Shown here: positions 1 through 10,069 of the stretch, piece after piece
Position numbering within the stretch: the first letter of the stretch is position 1
Layout: each line of letters opens with the position of its first letter
Assembly: GCF_022695985.1 (NCBI RefSeq)
Contig: NZ_JAAPBF010000001.1
Location: 62,001 to 126,000, forward strand
Direction: 5' to 3'
Source: Streptomyces sp. NP-1717
Lineage (GTDB): Bacteria > Actinomycetota > Actinomycetes > Streptomycetales > Streptomycetaceae
DNA length: 64,000 bases
Position numbers and translations under genes: made by a program
Notes under the pieces: model-generated
The model's database searches: none
Told to the model about the DNA's origin: nothing
Seen by the model: only the letters and a program-made list of their open reading frames with translations

Positions 1-29
1 AAGCACTTGCAGATCCTCTGGAGGGCGCC

Positions 30-1328
30 GTGAGGGCACGCTACGGAATCGTCCGCTCGGCGCTGGCGGGTGCCCTGCTCGCCGGGGTGGCCGTCGTGTC
101 CGCGGGCTGCGCGGCCGAGGAGAAGCCGACGCTGGTGGTGCTCGGTCCGTGGACCGGCGGCGAGGAGGCTCCTTTCAAGAAGATGCTCCAGGAGATGGGC
201 AGGAAGAACGGCAAGCACTATGTGTACGAGGGCACGCGCTCGCTGCGGGAGACGCTGGTCGCGCAGTTACGGACGGAGTCGCCGCCCGACGTGGCGATCC
301 TCAACGGCCCCGGCGAGTTGGCCGAGTACGCGTTCGAGGGGGACGCCCAGCCGCTCCCCTCGGACGTGGTGGGCCGGGCCATAGAGCCGTGGGCCCCGCG
401 TATCAGTGTCGCGGACAAGCACGGGGACATGCAGGAGCGCGCCTACTGGGTGCCGGTGCGGGTGGATCTCAAGTCCATCGTCTGGAGCAGGGCGGGCGAG
501 GAGAGGGCGGCGGACGAGGACGCCGTGTGGTGCCTGGGCATGGCGTCGGGTGCGACGTCGGGGTGGCCTGGCACGGACTGGATCGAGGACCTGCTGCTGC
601 AGCGGGAGGGCCCCGACGCGTACGAGCGGTGGGCCACCGGCGCCCTGGCGTGGACCGACAAGCGGGTGAAACGGGCGTGGCAGGACTGGGCCGCCCTGCT
701 CACCACCGATGTGGACAACGCCAAGGAGGCGATCACCAGACCGTTCGAGAGTCTCGGCAAGGACCGGTTCGGGCTGCTGAACAAGCCCGGCTACTGCACA
801 CGCGAGCATCAGGGTTCCTTCGCCCGCCGCCATTACGGTCTCGACGTGATGCCTGCCCCGACCTCCGACTTCGTCAAGGGGCTGCCCGCGGACCAGAACG
901 CGTTCGAGGTGTCGGGTGACATGGCGGCGGTGTTCAAACCGAGCGACGCGGCGTGGGAGTTGGTGATCGAACTCACCTCGCAGAGTGCCCGGAACGAATG
1001 GGTCAGGGCGGCGGAACCGGAGGAGCAGCCGTTCTTCCCGTCCGGTGCGGCGGGAGCGAAGGGCGCGACCCCGGCGTCGAGGGAGATCCTGCGGATACTC
1101 AACGACGCGGAGCGGATCTGCCTCGACGCCTCCGATGCCATGCCGTCGACGCTGCGGGGTGCCTTCCAGCGGGCGGTGCTGGAGTTTCTGGAGAATCCGC
1201 GGGACGAGGCGGTGCTCGACGGTCTGCTCGCCCAGCTGGAGGCGGAGCGACTGCTCCAGAAGCGGGCGAAGGCGTTCGTCCTGGACGATCTGTGCGATGT
1301 GCCGCCCGGCAGGTCGCCGGAAGGGTGA
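30..1328 (+). CDS. Extracellular solute-binding-like lipoprotein
   Basis: A 432-residue exported lipoprotein, probably the substrate-capture component of an ABC importer. The N-terminus has arginines, a hydrophobic stretch and the lipobox VSAGC with the lipidated cysteine at residue 27. After it, LVVLGPWTGGEE begins the kind of alpha/beta fold seen in family 1 solute-binding proteins, and the length is normal for that family. The start is GTG, with GGAGGG just upstream at about positions 20-25. No permease or ATPase gene follows; the next gene is convergent, so any transporter partners would lie upstream of the window. The substrate cannot be read from sequence. Lipoprotein nature is well supported; the solute-binding role is inferred. 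Confidence 0.75.
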   Translation: MRARYGIVRSALAGALLAGVAVVSAGCAAEEKPTLVVLGPWTGGEEAPFKKMLQEMGRKNGKHYVYEGTRSLRETLVAQLRTESPPDVAILNGPGELAEYAFEGDAQPLPSDVVGRAIEPWAPRISVADKHGDMQERAYWVPVRVDLKSIVWSRAGEERAADEDAVWCLGMASGATSGWPGTDWIEDLLLQREGPDAYERWATGALAWTDKRVKRAWQDWAALLTTDVDNAKEAITRPFESLGKDRFGLLNKPGYCTREHQGSFARRHYGLDVMPAPTSDFVKGLPADQNAFEVSGDMAAVFKPSDAAWELVIELTSQSARNEWVRAAEPEEQPFFPSGAAGAKGATPASREILRILNDAERICLDASDAMPSTLRGAFQRAVLEFLENPRDEAVLDGLLAQLEAERLLQKRAKAFVLDDLCDVPPGRSPEG

Positions 1329-1338
1329 GGCCGTGGCC

Positions 1339-1400
1339 GGTCCGTCCTCGGTCGCCGGAAGGACCGCGAGCACCGCTCGTGCGGCGGCCGAGGACGGACC
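1339..1400. terminator. Bidirectional terminator hairpin
   Basis: Perfect 13-base arms, GGTCCGTCCTCGG at 1339-1351 and its complement at 1388-1400, flank a GC-rich loop that can itself fold. It lies between two convergent stop codons, as expected for a factor-independent terminator shared by both genes. There is no U-tract, which is common in Streptomyces. Confidence 0.65.
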
Positions 1401-1406
1401 CGGTCG

Positions 1407-2363
1407 TCAGGGAGTGATGGCGATGTTCGTCAGGCCGCGCCCGCCGGTGACCGTGTTGTTCGAGTGCACCGTGGTGCGGCAGCCGGCGGTGTCGGCGGTG
1501 ACGTTGATGGCGAGCTGCTTGTCGCCGGTGGCGCCGGTGAGATCCGACCTGTTGCCCCGGAAGACGGTGCCGCAGCCCCAGCCCGGCTGCTGGGTGTGGG
1601 TCTCGAAGCCGTTGTTGGTGGTGTTCTTCCCGGTGTTGTTCTCGACGAGCGTGTTGTTGCCCTTCACGTCGACCCAGGAGTCGTCGAAGTTGGCACCGGT
1701 CAGCCCGCGGCCGTCGAAGATGTTCCCGATGATCTTCGCTCCGGTGGTGCCCTCCTTGATGTCGATGGCCTCGCCGCCGACGTCGGGACCGATCGTGTTG
1801 CCGATGATCTGTGTGTTGTCGCTCTTGTCGGAGGTGCCGCCGGCCGAGCCGACGTACACGCCTTCGCCCATGCCCCGGCCGTCGTTGCCGGTGTCGTGGA
1901 TACGGGAGTTCTTGATGACGCCGTCGCGGCTGGAGTTGCGGAAGTGGACGCCTTCCATGTCCAGGTCGTGCACGACGACGGAGTCGATGACGACGCCGGC
2001 GGCACCGTCCGCCATGATCCCCTTCTGCGCGCCGGTGAGGGTGATGCCCTTCACGGTCCAGTACGAGGCGCCGTTGAGGTGCAGTACGTACCCGCCGCCC
2101 GCGTTGAGTACGGCCTTCTCCGAACCGGTGAGCGTGATCCGGGAGTTGGCGGTCCCGGCGACCAGCGCCTTGAAGTTTCCGGTGTAGTTGCCGTCCGCGA
2201 GCTGGATCGTGTCGCCGGGACGGGCGGCGGTGAGCGCCGCCTTGAGTTCGGCGGCGGTCTTCACGTCGATGACCGCCGCGTGGGCGGGTGCGGCGGCCAC
2301 GGACAGCACGCCGGCCGTCGTGGCGACGGCGAGGAGGGTGGGGAGCAGCCTTCGGGTACGCAT
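1407..2363 (-). CDS. Secreted right-handed parallel beta-helix protein
   Basis: A 318-residue secreted protein. A Sec signal peptide (MRTRRLLPTLL..., likely cleaved after AHA near residue 29) leads into AAELKAALTAARPGDTIQLADGNY, the usual opening coil of pectate-lyase-like beta-helices. Repeated short N/G-rich strands follow (IDSVVVHDL, IIGNTIG, IIGNIFDG, LVENNTG). The fold suggests binding or cleaving a polysaccharide outside the cell, but I see no motif that fixes a lyase family. I chose the ATG at 2363 because GGAAGG lies about 8 bases upstream; an in-frame start at 2402 would put 13 extra residues before the signal peptide. It is divergent from the SGNH hydrolase gene and convergent with the lipoprotein gene. 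Confidence 0.75.
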   Translation of the reverse strand: MRTRRLLPTLLAVATTAGVLSVAAAPAHAAVIDVKTAAELKAALTAARPGDTIQLADGNYTGNFKALVAGTANSRITLTGSEKAVLNAGGGYVLHLNGASYWTVKGITLTGAQKGIMADGAAGVVIDSVVVHDLDMEGVHFRNSSRDGVIKNSRIHDTGNDGRGMGEGVYVGSAGGTSDKSDNTQIIGNTIGPDVGGEAIDIKEGTTGAKIIGNIFDGRGLTGANFDDSWVDVKGNNTLVENNTGKNTTNNGFETHTQQPGWGCGTVFRGNRSDLTGATGDKQLAINVTADTAGCRTTVHSNNTVTGGRGLTNIAITP

Positions 2364-2593
2364 CGCAAGCGCCTTCCTGCGGAGAGAAACGTGGGGTCTC
2401 ATATGCGAACAGGGGACGAGCTTGTGAACACTGGAGCCGACTCGTCACCGTAGGGATACCAGCGAACCGCGTCAAGGTCCGTACCAATAGCGGGACTTCC
2501 GGCACCCCGGCAGCCTTCCGGCTCGCGACACGCCGACATTTCGGAAATCCCGACTCCTTGCAATGCACGCACGATCGATCGTACTTTTATGCC

Positions 2594-3283
2594 ATGACGA
2601 CAGCGGCGAACCCCCTCACCGAAGAGACCGATCCCCTCTGCCTCTCACCGGCGCGCGCCGCGGGGCTTCTCACCGGGGCCCCCTGGCGGCGGTTCGCGGT
2701 GGCCGGCGACAGTCTGGCCGCCGGGACCGGCGACCCGAGCCCCGGCTACGCGAGCCTGCCCTGGTGCGGCCGGGTCGCCGACGCCCTGCGCCGCGTCTGT
2801 CCGGAGCTGGCGTATCTGAACACCGGCACGATCGGAGCCACCACGTCCGACACGCTGGACCAACAGATGGACGAGATCGTCGCGTTCGCCCCGGACCTGC
2901 TCCATATCTCCTGCGGTGCCAACGACTTGTTCCGGCGGCGGCCCGACTTCGCGGTCATCGAGCGCACGGCGCGGCGCGTCTTCGAGCGGGCGGCGGGGAC
3001 CGGGGCGCGGCTGACGACGTTCACCCTCGGCAGGGCCTTCGACGTGCCGGCGTTCCCCGACTTCCCCCAACGGGTGCGGACGCTCAACGCCGTCACCGAG
3101 GCCCTGGCCGCGGAGCACGACGTGGTCCTCGTCGACATGTGGGACCACCCGCTCAACGCCCGTCCGGACCTGCTGAGCGCCGACCGGATCCACTTCTCGA
3201 CGTCCGGTCAGGCGGTGATGGCGTCCGAGGTGGTCAAGGGACTCGCGGCGACGATCGACGTACCGGCGGCCACCCCGGTATGA
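2594..3283 (+). CDS. SGNH/GDSL-family hydrolase
   Basis: A 229-residue cytoplasmic esterase or lipase-like protein with no signal peptide. The SGNH blocks are in order: FAVAGDSLAAG (nucleophile Ser about 40), the GTIGATT stretch, CGANDLF (block III, G-x-N-D), and SADRIHFS near the C-terminus supplying the catalytic Asp-x-x-His pair. Length matches small single-domain SGNH hydrolases. The ATG at 2594 has only a weak ribosome site. The 230-bp divergent region upstream contains a short perfect palindrome, ATTTCGGAAAT at 2538-2548, which could be an operator. The substrate is unknown. Confidence 0.85.
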   Translation: MTTAANPLTEETDPLCLSPARAAGLLTGAPWRRFAVAGDSLAAGTGDPSPGYASLPWCGRVADALRRVCPELAYLNTGTIGATTSDTLDQQMDEIVAFAPDLLHISCGANDLFRRRPDFAVIERTARRVFERAAGTGARLTTFTLGRAFDVPAFPDFPQRVRTLNAVTEALAAEHDVVLVDMWDHPLNARPDLLSADRIHFSTSGQAVMASEVVKGLAATIDVPAATPV

Positions 3284-3305
3284 GGGTGGCCACCGCCGGG
3301 CGCGT

Positions 3306-3327
3306 ACGACCTCCTCGTGGAGGTCGT
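3306..3327. terminator. Terminator hairpin between hydrolase and clpB
   Basis: A perfect 9-base stem, ACGACCTCC and GGAGGTCGT, with a 4-base loop (TCGT). It sits 23 bases after the SGNH hydrolase stop and 50 bases beyond the convergent clpB stop, so it could end both transcripts. Confidence 0.65.
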
Positions 3328-3376
3328 GGCGCGGGACGACGCGCACCTGATCGGGCCGTACCCATGGCATCGGCCG

Positions 3377-6016
3377 TCAGACGCCGGCGGTCTCGCGCTT
3401 CCGGCTCCCCGCGAACGTCACGACCAGTTCGCCGTTCTGGGCGTCGACCAGGATCGTCTCGCCGTCCTCGACGTCCCCGCGCAGCAGGGCCCGGCCGATG
3501 AGGGTCTCGACCTCGTGGGAGATGTAGCGGCGCAGCGGCCTGGCGCCGTAGACCGGGTCGAAGCCCTGGTGGGCGATGAGTTCGCGGGCGTGCGGGGTGA
3601 GGTCGACGCCGATCCGGCGTATCCCCAGGCGCTCGCGCAGTTCGTTGAACTGGAGCTCCACGATGCGCTCGATCCGGTCGAGGCCCAGCGGCTTGAAGAG
3701 CACGATGTCGTCCACCCGGTTGAGGAATTCGGGGCGGAAGTGGCCGCGCAGCTCGGCCGTCACGAGTTCGCGCGCCTCGGGCCTGATCTCACCGTCGGCG
3801 GTGGCGCCGTCCAGCAGATAGGAGGAACCGATGTTGGACGTCATGATGATCACCGTGTTGCGGAAGTCGACCGTCCTGCCCTGGGCGTCGGTGATGCGGC
3901 CGTCGTCCAGGATCTGAAGCAGGGTGTTGAAGACGTCGGCGTGGGCCTTCTCGATCTCGTCGAACAGGACGACGGAGTACGGCTTGCGGCGCACCGCCTC
4001 GGTGAGCTGGCCGCCCTCCTCGTATCCGACGTAGCCGGGAGGCGCGCCGACGAGCCTGCTGACCGTGTGCCGCTCCTGGTACTCGCTCATGTCCAGGCGG
4101 ACCATGTTCTCCTCGGAGTCGAAGAGGGCCGCGGCGAGCGTCTTGGCGAGTTCGGTCTTCCCCACTCCGGTCGGTCCCAGGAAGATGAACGACCCGATGG
4201 GCCTGCGCGGGTCACGGATGCCGGAGCGGGCCCGGATGATGGCGTCGGCGACCAGCCGGACGGCCTCGTCCTGGCCGATGACGCGCTCCTGGAGTATCTC
4301 GTCCAGGCGCAGCAGTTTCTCGCGCTCGCCCTCCTGGAGCCGTGTGACGGGGATGCCGGTCCAGGCGGCCACGATCTCGGCGATCTCGTCCTCGGTGACC
4401 ACCTCCCGGAGCAGGCTGGTCTCGCCCTGCTTGACGGCGAGTTGTTCCTCCTCGGCCGCGAGCCGGCGCTCCAGGTCGGCTGTCCTGCCGTAGCGCAGTT
4501 CGGCGGCCCGGTCGAGGTCGTAGTTCCGTTCGGCCTCCGCCGCCTCGCGCCGTACCTGTTCGAGCTCCTGGCGCAGGTCCTGGACCCGGCGGATGGCCTG
4601 GCGCTCGGCTTCCCACTGCGCGTGCGCGGCATCGGCCTCGCCGCGCAGATCGGCGAGCTCGCGGCGCAGTTCACCGAGCCGGACCTGGCTCGCGGCGTCC
4701 GGCTCCTTGGAGAGCGCGGCCTCCTCGATCTCCAGTCGGGTCACCCGGCGGGTGATCTCGTCCAGTGCGGCGGGCATGGAGTCGATCTCGGTACGCAGCC
4801 GGGCACAGGCCTCGTCCACGAGGTCGATGGCCTTGTCCGGGAGGAAGCGGTCGGAGATGTAGCGGTGGCTGAGGGTGGCCGCCGCGACCAGCGCGGTGTC
4901 CTGGATCCGTACGCCGTGGAAGACCTCCAGCCGCTCGCGCAGGCCGCGGAGGATGGAGACGGTGTCCTCGACGCTCGGTTCGTCCACGAGCACCTGCTGG
5001 AAGCGCCGTTCGAGGGCGCCGTCGGACTCAATGTGCCGACGGTACTCGTCCAGGGTGGTGGCGCCGATCATATGGAGTTCGCCCCGGGCGAGCATGGGCT
5101 TGAGCATGTTGCCCGCGTCCATCGCTCCTTCGGGGCCGCCTCCGGCGCCGACCACGGTGTGCAGTTCGTCCACGAAGAGCAGGATGCGCCCGGCGGCTGC
5201 CTTGACCTCGTTCAGTACGGCCTTGAGGCGTTCCTCGAACTCCCCGCGGTATTTGGCGCCCGCGACCAGGGACCCCATGTCGAGGGAGAAGACGGTCTTG
5301 TCGCGGAGCCCTTCGGGGACGTCGCCGCGCACGATGCGCTGGGCGAGTCCTTCCACGACGGCCGTCTTGCCGACTCCGGGGTCACCGATGAGGACGGGGT
5401 TGTTCTTCCGTTTGCGGCTGAGGATCTGGGTGACGCGGCGGATCTCGGCGTCGCGGCCGATGACCGGGTCGAGTGTGCCCTCACGGGCCTCGGCGACCAG
5501 GTCACGGCCGTACTTCTCCAGTGCCTCGTACGCCCCTTCGGGAGTCGCGGAGGTCACGCGCTGGTTGCCGCGGACCCGGGTGAGCGCGGCCAGGAAGGCG
5601 TCCGTGGTGACGCCGTGCTCCTTGAGGAGGCGGCCGGCGGGGGTGGCGGAGCCCTCGCCGGCGAGGGCGAGCACGAGGTGTTCGACGGAGACGTACTCGT
5701 CCTTGAGCCGGTGCGCCTCCTGTTCGGCGGTGTCCAGCAGCCGGCTGAGGCGCTGGGTGACGAAGACCTGTCCGGGCGTCGTTCCGGGGCCGGTGCTCCG
5801 GGGCCTGCGGGCGAGTTCGGCCTCCACGTCGGTGCGCAGCGCTGCGGTGTCGGCGCCCGCCTGGTCCAGCAGCCGGGGTACGAGTCCGTCCCGCTGGTCC
5901 AGGAGGGCGAGCAGCAGATGGTCGCCGTCGGTCTCGTTCTGCCCGAGCCGCAGGGCCACGGTCTGGGCGTCCTGGAGGGCTTCCTGGGACTTCTGGGTGA
6001 GCCGGTTCATGTCCAT
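3377..6016 (-). CDS. clpB: ClpB disaggregase (Hsp104-type AAA+ ATPase)
   Basis: An 879-residue hexameric disaggregase that extracts polypeptides from aggregates together with DnaK. An N-terminal Clp repeat domain (about 1-150) is followed by AAA-1 with Walker A GDPGVGKT at 211-218 and Walker B ILFVDELH. A long charged coiled coil (about 410-530) carries many Arg/Glu heptads; this M-domain binds DnaK in known ClpBs. AAA-2 has Walker A GPTGVGKT at 614-621 and [11 protein letters not shown]. The start [14 protein letters not shown] is the usual family opening and overlaps the cbpM-like stop by 10 bases, so translation is probably coupled. It is the last gene of the dnaK operon here, whereas model Streptomyces carry clpB separately. 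It may be a second paralogue. Confidence 0.95.
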   Translation of the reverse strand: MDMNRLTQKSQEALQDAQTVALRLGQNETDGDHLLLALLDQRDGLVPRLLDQAGADTAALRTDVEAELARRPRSTGPGTTPGQVFVTQRLSRLLDTAEQEAHRLKDEYVSVEHLVLALAGEGSATPAGRLLKEHGVTTDAFLAALTRVRGNQRVTSATPEGAYEALEKYGRDLVAEAREGTLDPVIGRDAEIRRVTQILSRKRKNNPVLIGDPGVGKTAVVEGLAQRIVRGDVPEGLRDKTVFSLDMGSLVAGAKYRGEFEERLKAVLNEVKAAAGRILLFVDELHTVVGAGGGPEGAMDAGNMLKPMLARGELHMIGATTLDEYRRHIESDGALERRFQQVLVDEPSVEDTVSILRGLRERLEVFHGVRIQDTALVAAATLSHRYISDRFLPDKAIDLVDEACARLRTEIDSMPAALDEITRRVTRLEIEEAALSKEPDAASQVRLGELRRELADLRGEADAAHAQWEAERQAIRRVQDLRQELEQVRREAAEAERNYDLDRAAELRYGRTADLERRLAAEEEQLAVKQGETSLLREVVTEDEIAEIVAAWTGIPVTRLQEGEREKLLRLDEILQERVIGQDEAVRLVADAIIRARSGIRDPRRPIGSFIFLGPTGVGKTELAKTLAAALFDSEENMVRLDMSEYQERHTVSRLVGAPPGYVGYEEGGQLTEAVRRKPYSVVLFDEIEKAHADVFNTLLQILDDGRITDAQGRTVDFRNTVIIMTSNIGSSYLLDGATADGEIRPEARELVTAELRGHFRPEFLNRVDDIVLFKPLGLDRIERIVELQFNELRERLGIRRIGVDLTPHARELIAHQGFDPVYGARPLRRYISHEVETLIGRALLRGDVEDGETILVDAQNGELVVTFAGSRKRETAGV

Positions 6017-6336
6017 GGCTGCTGATCACTCCCGGTACCGCTGCGGCGCAGCGCTGTTTCGAGGCGGCTGATGCGGTCGAGGAGGTCGACCACCACGCCG
6101 AGCGAGGCGTAGTTGAGGCAGAGGCCGACCCTGAGCCGTTCCAGACGGGCGAGGTCGAGCGGGGCGCTCTCGGCGAACCGGAGCCGCCCGGACGCCTCCC
6201 GGCGGGCGTCGAGCAGTCCGAGGGCGACGAACTTGCGCACGGTGTCGGGGTGCAGCCCCGATCGGCGGGCGACGGTCTCCAGCGAGAGCCCGGGGAGCGG
6301 CACCAGCGCGTAGACGGTGCGCCGTCGGGTGGTCAC
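6007..6336 (-). CDS. cbpM: CbpM-like chaperone modulator (MerR-type HTH)
   Basis: A 109-residue protein with a MerR_2-type helix-turn-helix ([24 protein letters not shown]) and a C-terminal helix rich in Leu and Arg ([23 protein letters not shown]). That pattern fits the CbpM family, which binds and modulates CbpA-type DnaJ proteins. It sits between a CbpA-type dnaJ and clpB. The gene starts with GTG in a 4-base overlap (GTGA, 6333-6336) with the dnaJ stop, behind a strong GAGGAGG. The position copies that of hspR in model Streptomyces operons, so repressor function cannot be excluded. However, the HspR signature I know (HPQTLRQYDRLGL) is not matched. Assignment as CbpM is by pattern only. 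Confidence 0.7.
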   Translation of the reverse strand: MTTRRRTVYALVPLPGLSLETVARRSGLHPDTVRKFVALGLLDARREASGRLRFAESAPLDLARLERLRVGLCLNYASLGVVVDLLDRISRLETALRRSGTGSDQQPWT

Positions 6337-7310
6337 GATGTCCTCCTCGGGTCGAAGTCGGAGGCTCCGGCGAGCTGTTCGAAGAGGTCGCGCTCACGGT
6401 CGGTGGGGTGCGGCGGCACGGTGATCCGCAGTTCGGCGTAGAGGTCGCCGTCCGGTCCGCGCGGGTTGGGCAGGCCCTGGCCGCGCAGCCGGAGCCGGCG
6501 TCCGCTGGAGGAACCGGCCGGGACGGTGACCTTGGCGGTGCCCTGCGGTGTGGGGACGGGCAGGGTCGCTCCGAGCGCGGCTTCCCAGGGGGTGAGCGGG
6601 AGTTGGACGGAGAGGTCGCGGCCCTGGACGCGGAAGGTGTCGTGGGGCGCGAGGCGCACCCTCAGATAGAGGTCGCCCGCGGGTCCGTCGCCGCTGCCCC
6701 GGCCGCCCTGTCCGGCGAGGCGGATCCGCTGCCCGTCGGTGACGCCGCGCGGGATGTTGACGTCGTACGTCCGCTGCCCCCCGGGCCCGCCGAGGGTGAC
6801 GCCGCGGTGGCCGCCGCGGTACGCCTCCTCGACGGTGAGGCGCAGTTCGGCCTCCTGGTCGGCGCCGGGCATCCCGCCTCGCGCTCCCCGCGCGCCGAAC
6901 ATCCCGCCGAAGAGGTCTTCGAAGTCGATTCCGCCAGGCCCCTCGGCGCCGCCGAAGGGACCGCCGCCGTCGCCGTACCCCCGGACGTAACGTGCCCGTC
7001 CCCCGCCGCCGGGCCTGCCTCCGCCGCCCGCGCCCGCTCCGGCCGCCACGCGCCCGCCGTAGGCGCCGTACTCCTCGTAGCCTTCCGGTATCTGCCGGAA
7101 GTCGGCGCCGAACCGGTCGTAGCGCGCGCGGGTCTTCGGGTCGGACAGCACGCTGTACGCCTCGTTGAGTTCCTTGAAGCGTTCCTCGGCGCCGGGGTCC
7201 TTGTTGATGTCCGGGTGGTACTTCCGGGCACGGGCGCGGTACGCCTGCTGGATCTCCTCGGTGCTCGCGGTGCGCGGCACGCCGAGGGCCTCGTAGAGGT
7301 CGACTGCCAT
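6333..7310 (-). CDS. dnaJ: DnaJ-family co-chaperone, CbpA type without zinc finger
   Basis: A 325-residue Hsp40. The J-domain (1-70) has the HPD motif at 32-34 that stimulates DnaK ATPase. A Gly-rich linker (about 75-130, including GAGAGGGG and [12 protein letters not shown]) leads to two C-terminal beta-barrel substrate-binding domains ([15 protein letters not shown], then [20 protein letters not shown]). There is not a single CxxCxGxG motif, so this is a class B (CbpA/DnaJB-like) rather than the class A zinc-finger DnaJ of the main Streptomyces dnaK operon. It starts 7 bases after grpE and overlaps the cbpM-like gene by 4 bases. Confidence 0.9.
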   Translation of the reverse strand: MAVDLYEALGVPRTASTEEIQQAYRARARKYHPDINKDPGAEERFKELNEAYSVLSDPKTRARYDRFGADFRQIPEGYEEYGAYGGRVAAGAGAGGGGRPGGGGRARYVRGYGDGGGPFGGAEGPGGIDFEDLFGGMFGARGARGGMPGADQEAELRLTVEEAYRGGHRGVTLGGPGGQRTYDVNIPRGVTDGQRIRLAGQGGRGSGDGPAGDLYLRVRLAPHDTFRVQGRDLSVQLPLTPWEAALGATLPVPTPQGTAKVTVPAGSSSGRRLRLRGQGLPNPRGPDGDLYAELRITVPPHPTDRERDLFEQLAGASDFDPRRTS

Positions 7311-7317
7311 GGGCTCG

Positions 7318-7914
7318 TCACTCCTGCCGCTTGCTGACGACGGCGGCCATCGGGCGCAGCTGGTGGCCGGGGGTGCCGTAGCCGGGGCGCAGGCACTGGA
7401 CGACCGTGCCCGGCTCGGTGCCGGGTTCGTCCACGACGGTGACGACTTCGTGTCTGAGCGGGTCGAAGGGGACTCCGGTTTCGTCGTCCCTCGGGTAGCC
7501 GAGGCGGTGGAGGACGTCGACGGCCTGGTCGCGTACTGCCCGGACCCCCTGGACGACGGAGCCGGTGTCCGACCCGGCGTGTGTCAGGGCGAGTTCGAGG
7601 TTGTCCAGCACGGGCAGCCAGTCGGTGCAGACGCGGGCGCGTTCCGCCTCGCGTTCGCGTGACAGCTCCTTCGCATGGCGTTTGCGGAGGTTGTCCAGGT
7701 CGGCGAGGGCGCGCCGCCAGCGGTCCCGCAGTTCCGTGGACCCGGGCGGTTCGGACTGCTCGGACGGCTCCGGCGTTTCGGTGGGCTCGGCCGCGGCGGG
7801 CTCGCTGGTCTCGGTGGTTTCGGTGGACGAGCCGGTCGGGCCGGTCGCGCCGGGTTCGTTCGGCGGCTCGCCTTCGGGCGGCGGTTCGCCCACCGGTTCC
7901 GGGGAGTTGGTCAT
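7318..7914 (-). CDS. grpE: GrpE nucleotide exchange factor
   Basis: A 198-residue protein. The first 65 residues are low-complexity Pro/Glu/Thr. The GrpE core follows: a long helix ([23 protein letters not shown]) and a beta domain near the end ([15 protein letters not shown]...[11 protein letters not shown]) that opens the DnaK nucleotide cleft. I chose the ATG at 7914, 10 bases after the dnaK stop. A longer in-frame start at 8025 would overlap dnaK by about 100 bases. The ribosome site is poor, so coupling to dnaK translation is likely. The acidic N-terminal tail is longer than in E. coli GrpE, as is usual in actinobacteria. Confidence 0.92.
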   Translation of the reverse strand: MTNSPEPVGEPPPEGEPPNEPGATGPTGSSTETTETSEPAAAEPTETPEPSEQSEPPGSTELRDRWRRALADLDNLRKRHAKELSREREAERARVCTDWLPVLDNLELALTHAGSDTGSVVQGVRAVRDQAVDVLHRLGYPRDDETGVPFDPLRHEVVTVVDEPGTEPGTVVQCLRPGYGTPGHQLRPMAAVVSKRQE

Positions 7915-7924
7915 GGCGGCGGCT

Positions 7925-9838
7925 TCAGCTCTTGTCGAATTCGGCGTCGATGACGTCGTCGTCGGCGTCGCGGGATCGGGCGTCGTCCTCGGTCCCGGAC
8001 TTCTGTCCGTCGCCTCCTCCGTCACCCGTGCCCGGCGCCGGTCCGGCCTGACGGGCCGCCAGCGCCGCGTACACCTGCTGGAGTTCGGAGGTCAGCGACC
8101 TGGCCCTGGCCGGGTCGGCCTCGTCCTTGACGGCCTGACGGGCGTCGGTGACCAGCATCCGCGCACGGGCCTTCTCGTGTTCGGGCGCGGAGTCGCCGAG
8201 TTCGGTGAGGCTCCGCTCCACCTGGTAGGCGGCGGTGTCGAGTTCGTTGCGCGCGTCGACGGCCTCGCGCAGCGCCTGGTCCTCGCCCCGGTTGGCCTCG
8301 GCCTCGCCGACCATCCGCTCGACCTCGGAGGGGTCGAGGTTGGAGCCCTCGCTGATGGTGATGGACTGTTCCTTGCCGGTGGCCCTGTCCTTCGCGGTGA
8401 CGTCGAGTATGCCGTTGGCGTCGATGTCGAAGGTGACGTCGATCTGTGGCTCGCCCCGGGGCGCGGGGCGGATGTCGGTGAGCTGGAAGCGGCCCAGCAC
8501 CCGGTTGTCGGCGGCGCGTTCACGTTCGCCCTGCACCACCACGACGTCCACCGCGGGCTGTTCGTCCTCGGCGGTGGAGAACGTCTCGGAGCGGCGGACG
8601 GGGATCGTGGTGTTCCGTTCGATGATCTTCGTCATGACTCCGCCGCGCGTCTCGACGCCGAGGGAGAGCGGTGTGACGTCGAGCAGCAGGACGTCCTTGA
8701 CCTCGCCCTTGAGGACACCTGCCTGGATCGCGGCGCCGAGCGCCACGACCTCGTCGGGGTTGACGCTCATATTGGGGTCCTTGCCGCCGGTGAGCCGGCG
8801 GACCAGGGCCTGTACGGCGGGCATCCGGGTGGAGCCGCCGACCAGGATGACCTCGTCGATGTCCTGGTCGCTCACCTTGGCGTCGGCGAGCGCCTGCTGG
8901 ACGGGGTCGAGACACCGCTCCACGAGATCGGCGGTGATCTGCTCGAACGTGGACCGCATGACCGTCTCGGTCAGATGCTTGGGGCCGGAGGCGTCGGCGG
9001 TGACGAAGGGGAGACTGACCTGTGTCTGACTGACCGAGCTGAGTTCGGTCTTGGCCTTCTCGGCGGCTTCGAAGAGCCGTTGCAGGGCCTGCGGGTCCTG
9101 GCGCAGGTCGATGCCGTTCTCCCGCTGGAAGGTGTCCGCGAGGTGATCCACGAGACGGCGGTCGAAGTCGTCGCCGCCGAGGTGGCTGTCACCGGCGGTG
9201 GAACGCACCTCGACCACTCCGTCCCCGACGTCCAGGACGCTCACGTCGAAGGTGCCGCCGCCGAGGTCGAAGACGAGCACGGTCTCGTGCTGCTTCTTGT
9301 CCATCCCGTACGCGAGCGCGGCGGCCGTCGGCTCGTTGATGATGCGCAGCACTTCGAGGCCGGCGATCCGGCCGGCGTCCTTGGTGGCGGTGCGCTGCGC
9401 GTCGTTGAAGTAGGCGGGCACGGTGATGACGGCTTCGGTGACCCGTTCGCCCATGGACTTCCCGGCGTCGTCGGCGAGTTTGCGCAGCACGAGCGCGCTG
9501 ATCTCCTCGGGGGCGTACAGCTTGCCCCGTACGTCGATACGGGCGACGCCGCCGTCACCCTCGACCACGTCGTACGCGACGGCCTTGGCCTCGTCGGATA
9601 TCTCGTCGTAGTGGCGGCCGATGAAGCGCTTGGCCGAGTAGATGGTGCCCTTCGGGTTGAGGATCGCCTGGCGTCGGGCGAGTTGCCCGATCAGGCGCTC
9701 CCCCGTGTCGGTGTATCCGACGACGGAGGGTGTGGTGCGGGTGCCCTCCGCGTTCGGGAGCACGTTCGCCTCGCCGCCCTCCCACGCGGCGATCACCGAG
9801 TTGGTGGTACCGAGATCGATTCCTACTGCCCTGGCCAT
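7925..9838 (-). CDS. dnaK: DnaK (Hsp70) chaperone
   Basis: A 637-residue Hsp70. The nucleotide-binding domain shows all three signatures: [10 protein letters not shown] at 6-15, [15 protein letters not shown] near 190 and [14 protein letters not shown] near 330. A hydrophobic linker ([13 protein letters not shown]) leads to the substrate-binding domain and helical lid. The C-terminus [12 protein letters not shown] resembles the DDDVVDAE tail that binds partner chaperones. The ATG at 9838 is preceded by AGGAG at 7 bases. It heads the operon with grpE, dnaJ, cbpM-like and clpB. No HAIR element (CTTGAGT-N7-ACTCAAG) is visible upstream; an unrelated inverted repeat is present instead. It may be a secondary dnaK copy. 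Confidence 0.95.
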   Translation of the reverse strand: MARAVGIDLGTTNSVIAAWEGGEANVLPNAEGTRTTPSVVGYTDTGERLIGQLARRQAILNPKGTIYSAKRFIGRHYDEISDEAKAVAYDVVEGDGGVARIDVRGKLYAPEEISALVLRKLADDAGKSMGERVTEAVITVPAYFNDAQRTATKDAGRIAGLEVLRIINEPTAAALAYGMDKKQHETVLVFDLGGGTFDVSVLDVGDGVVEVRSTAGDSHLGGDDFDRRLVDHLADTFQRENGIDLRQDPQALQRLFEAAEKAKTELSSVSQTQVSLPFVTADASGPKHLTETVMRSTFEQITADLVERCLDPVQQALADAKVSDQDIDEVILVGGSTRMPAVQALVRRLTGGKDPNMSVNPDEVVALGAAIQAGVLKGEVKDVLLLDVTPLSLGVETRGGVMTKIIERNTTIPVRRSETFSTAEDEQPAVDVVVVQGERERAADNRVLGRFQLTDIRPAPRGEPQIDVTFDIDANGILDVTAKDRATGKEQSITISEGSNLDPSEVERMVGEAEANRGEDQALREAVDARNELDTAAYQVERSLTELGDSAPEHEKARARMLVTDARQAVKDEADPARARSLTSELQQVYAALAARQAGPAPGTGDGGGDGQKSGTEDDARSRDADDDVIDAEFDKS

Positions 9839-10000
9839 GGAAGAACTCCTCACAACTGCCGCTCCCAGGCGCTCGGCCGCCGGCGTGGGGTCCGCCGCGA
9901 CGGCGGGGCCGGGCCCGGTGGACCACACCGCGTCGACGAGGCCGTCACACGTCGGGGCCTCGTCCTCCTCGCCCCGCCGGCTGTGCGCCCGGTGGCCGGC

Positions 10001-10047
10001 GCATGCCATCACTGCCGTCCAGTTTCACATCATTTGCCATGGCATGC
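10001..10047. promoter_or_regulatory. Inverted repeat upstream of the dnaK operon
   Basis: GCATGCCAT at 10001-10009 and its exact complement ATGGCATGC at 10039-10047, 29 bases apart. The second arm overlaps the palindrome TGCCATGGCA at 10035-10044. The site lies 163-209 bases before the dnaK start in an otherwise featureless 231-bp spacer. It may be the operator of the chaperone operon. It does not resemble HAIR or CIRCE. Confidence 0.4.
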
Positions 10048-10069
10048 GAAAGGTGCGCGTCGTGTGAGG

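Noticed and set aside
1407-2402. Longer start of the beta-helix gene at 2402
   Set aside because: It adds 13 residues before the signal peptide. The ATG at 2363 has a good ribosome site and places the signal at the N-terminus.
3317-6025. A plus-strand open frame of about 900 codons opposite clpB
   Set aside because: It mirrors clpB codon by codon and has no recognisable domain or ribosome site.
6007-6336. Calling the MerR-like gene hspR
   Set aside because: Its position matches hspR, but the sequence lacks the HPQTLRQYDRLGL motif and fits CbpM. No HAIR site is present upstream. Kept as cbpM-like with the alternative stated.
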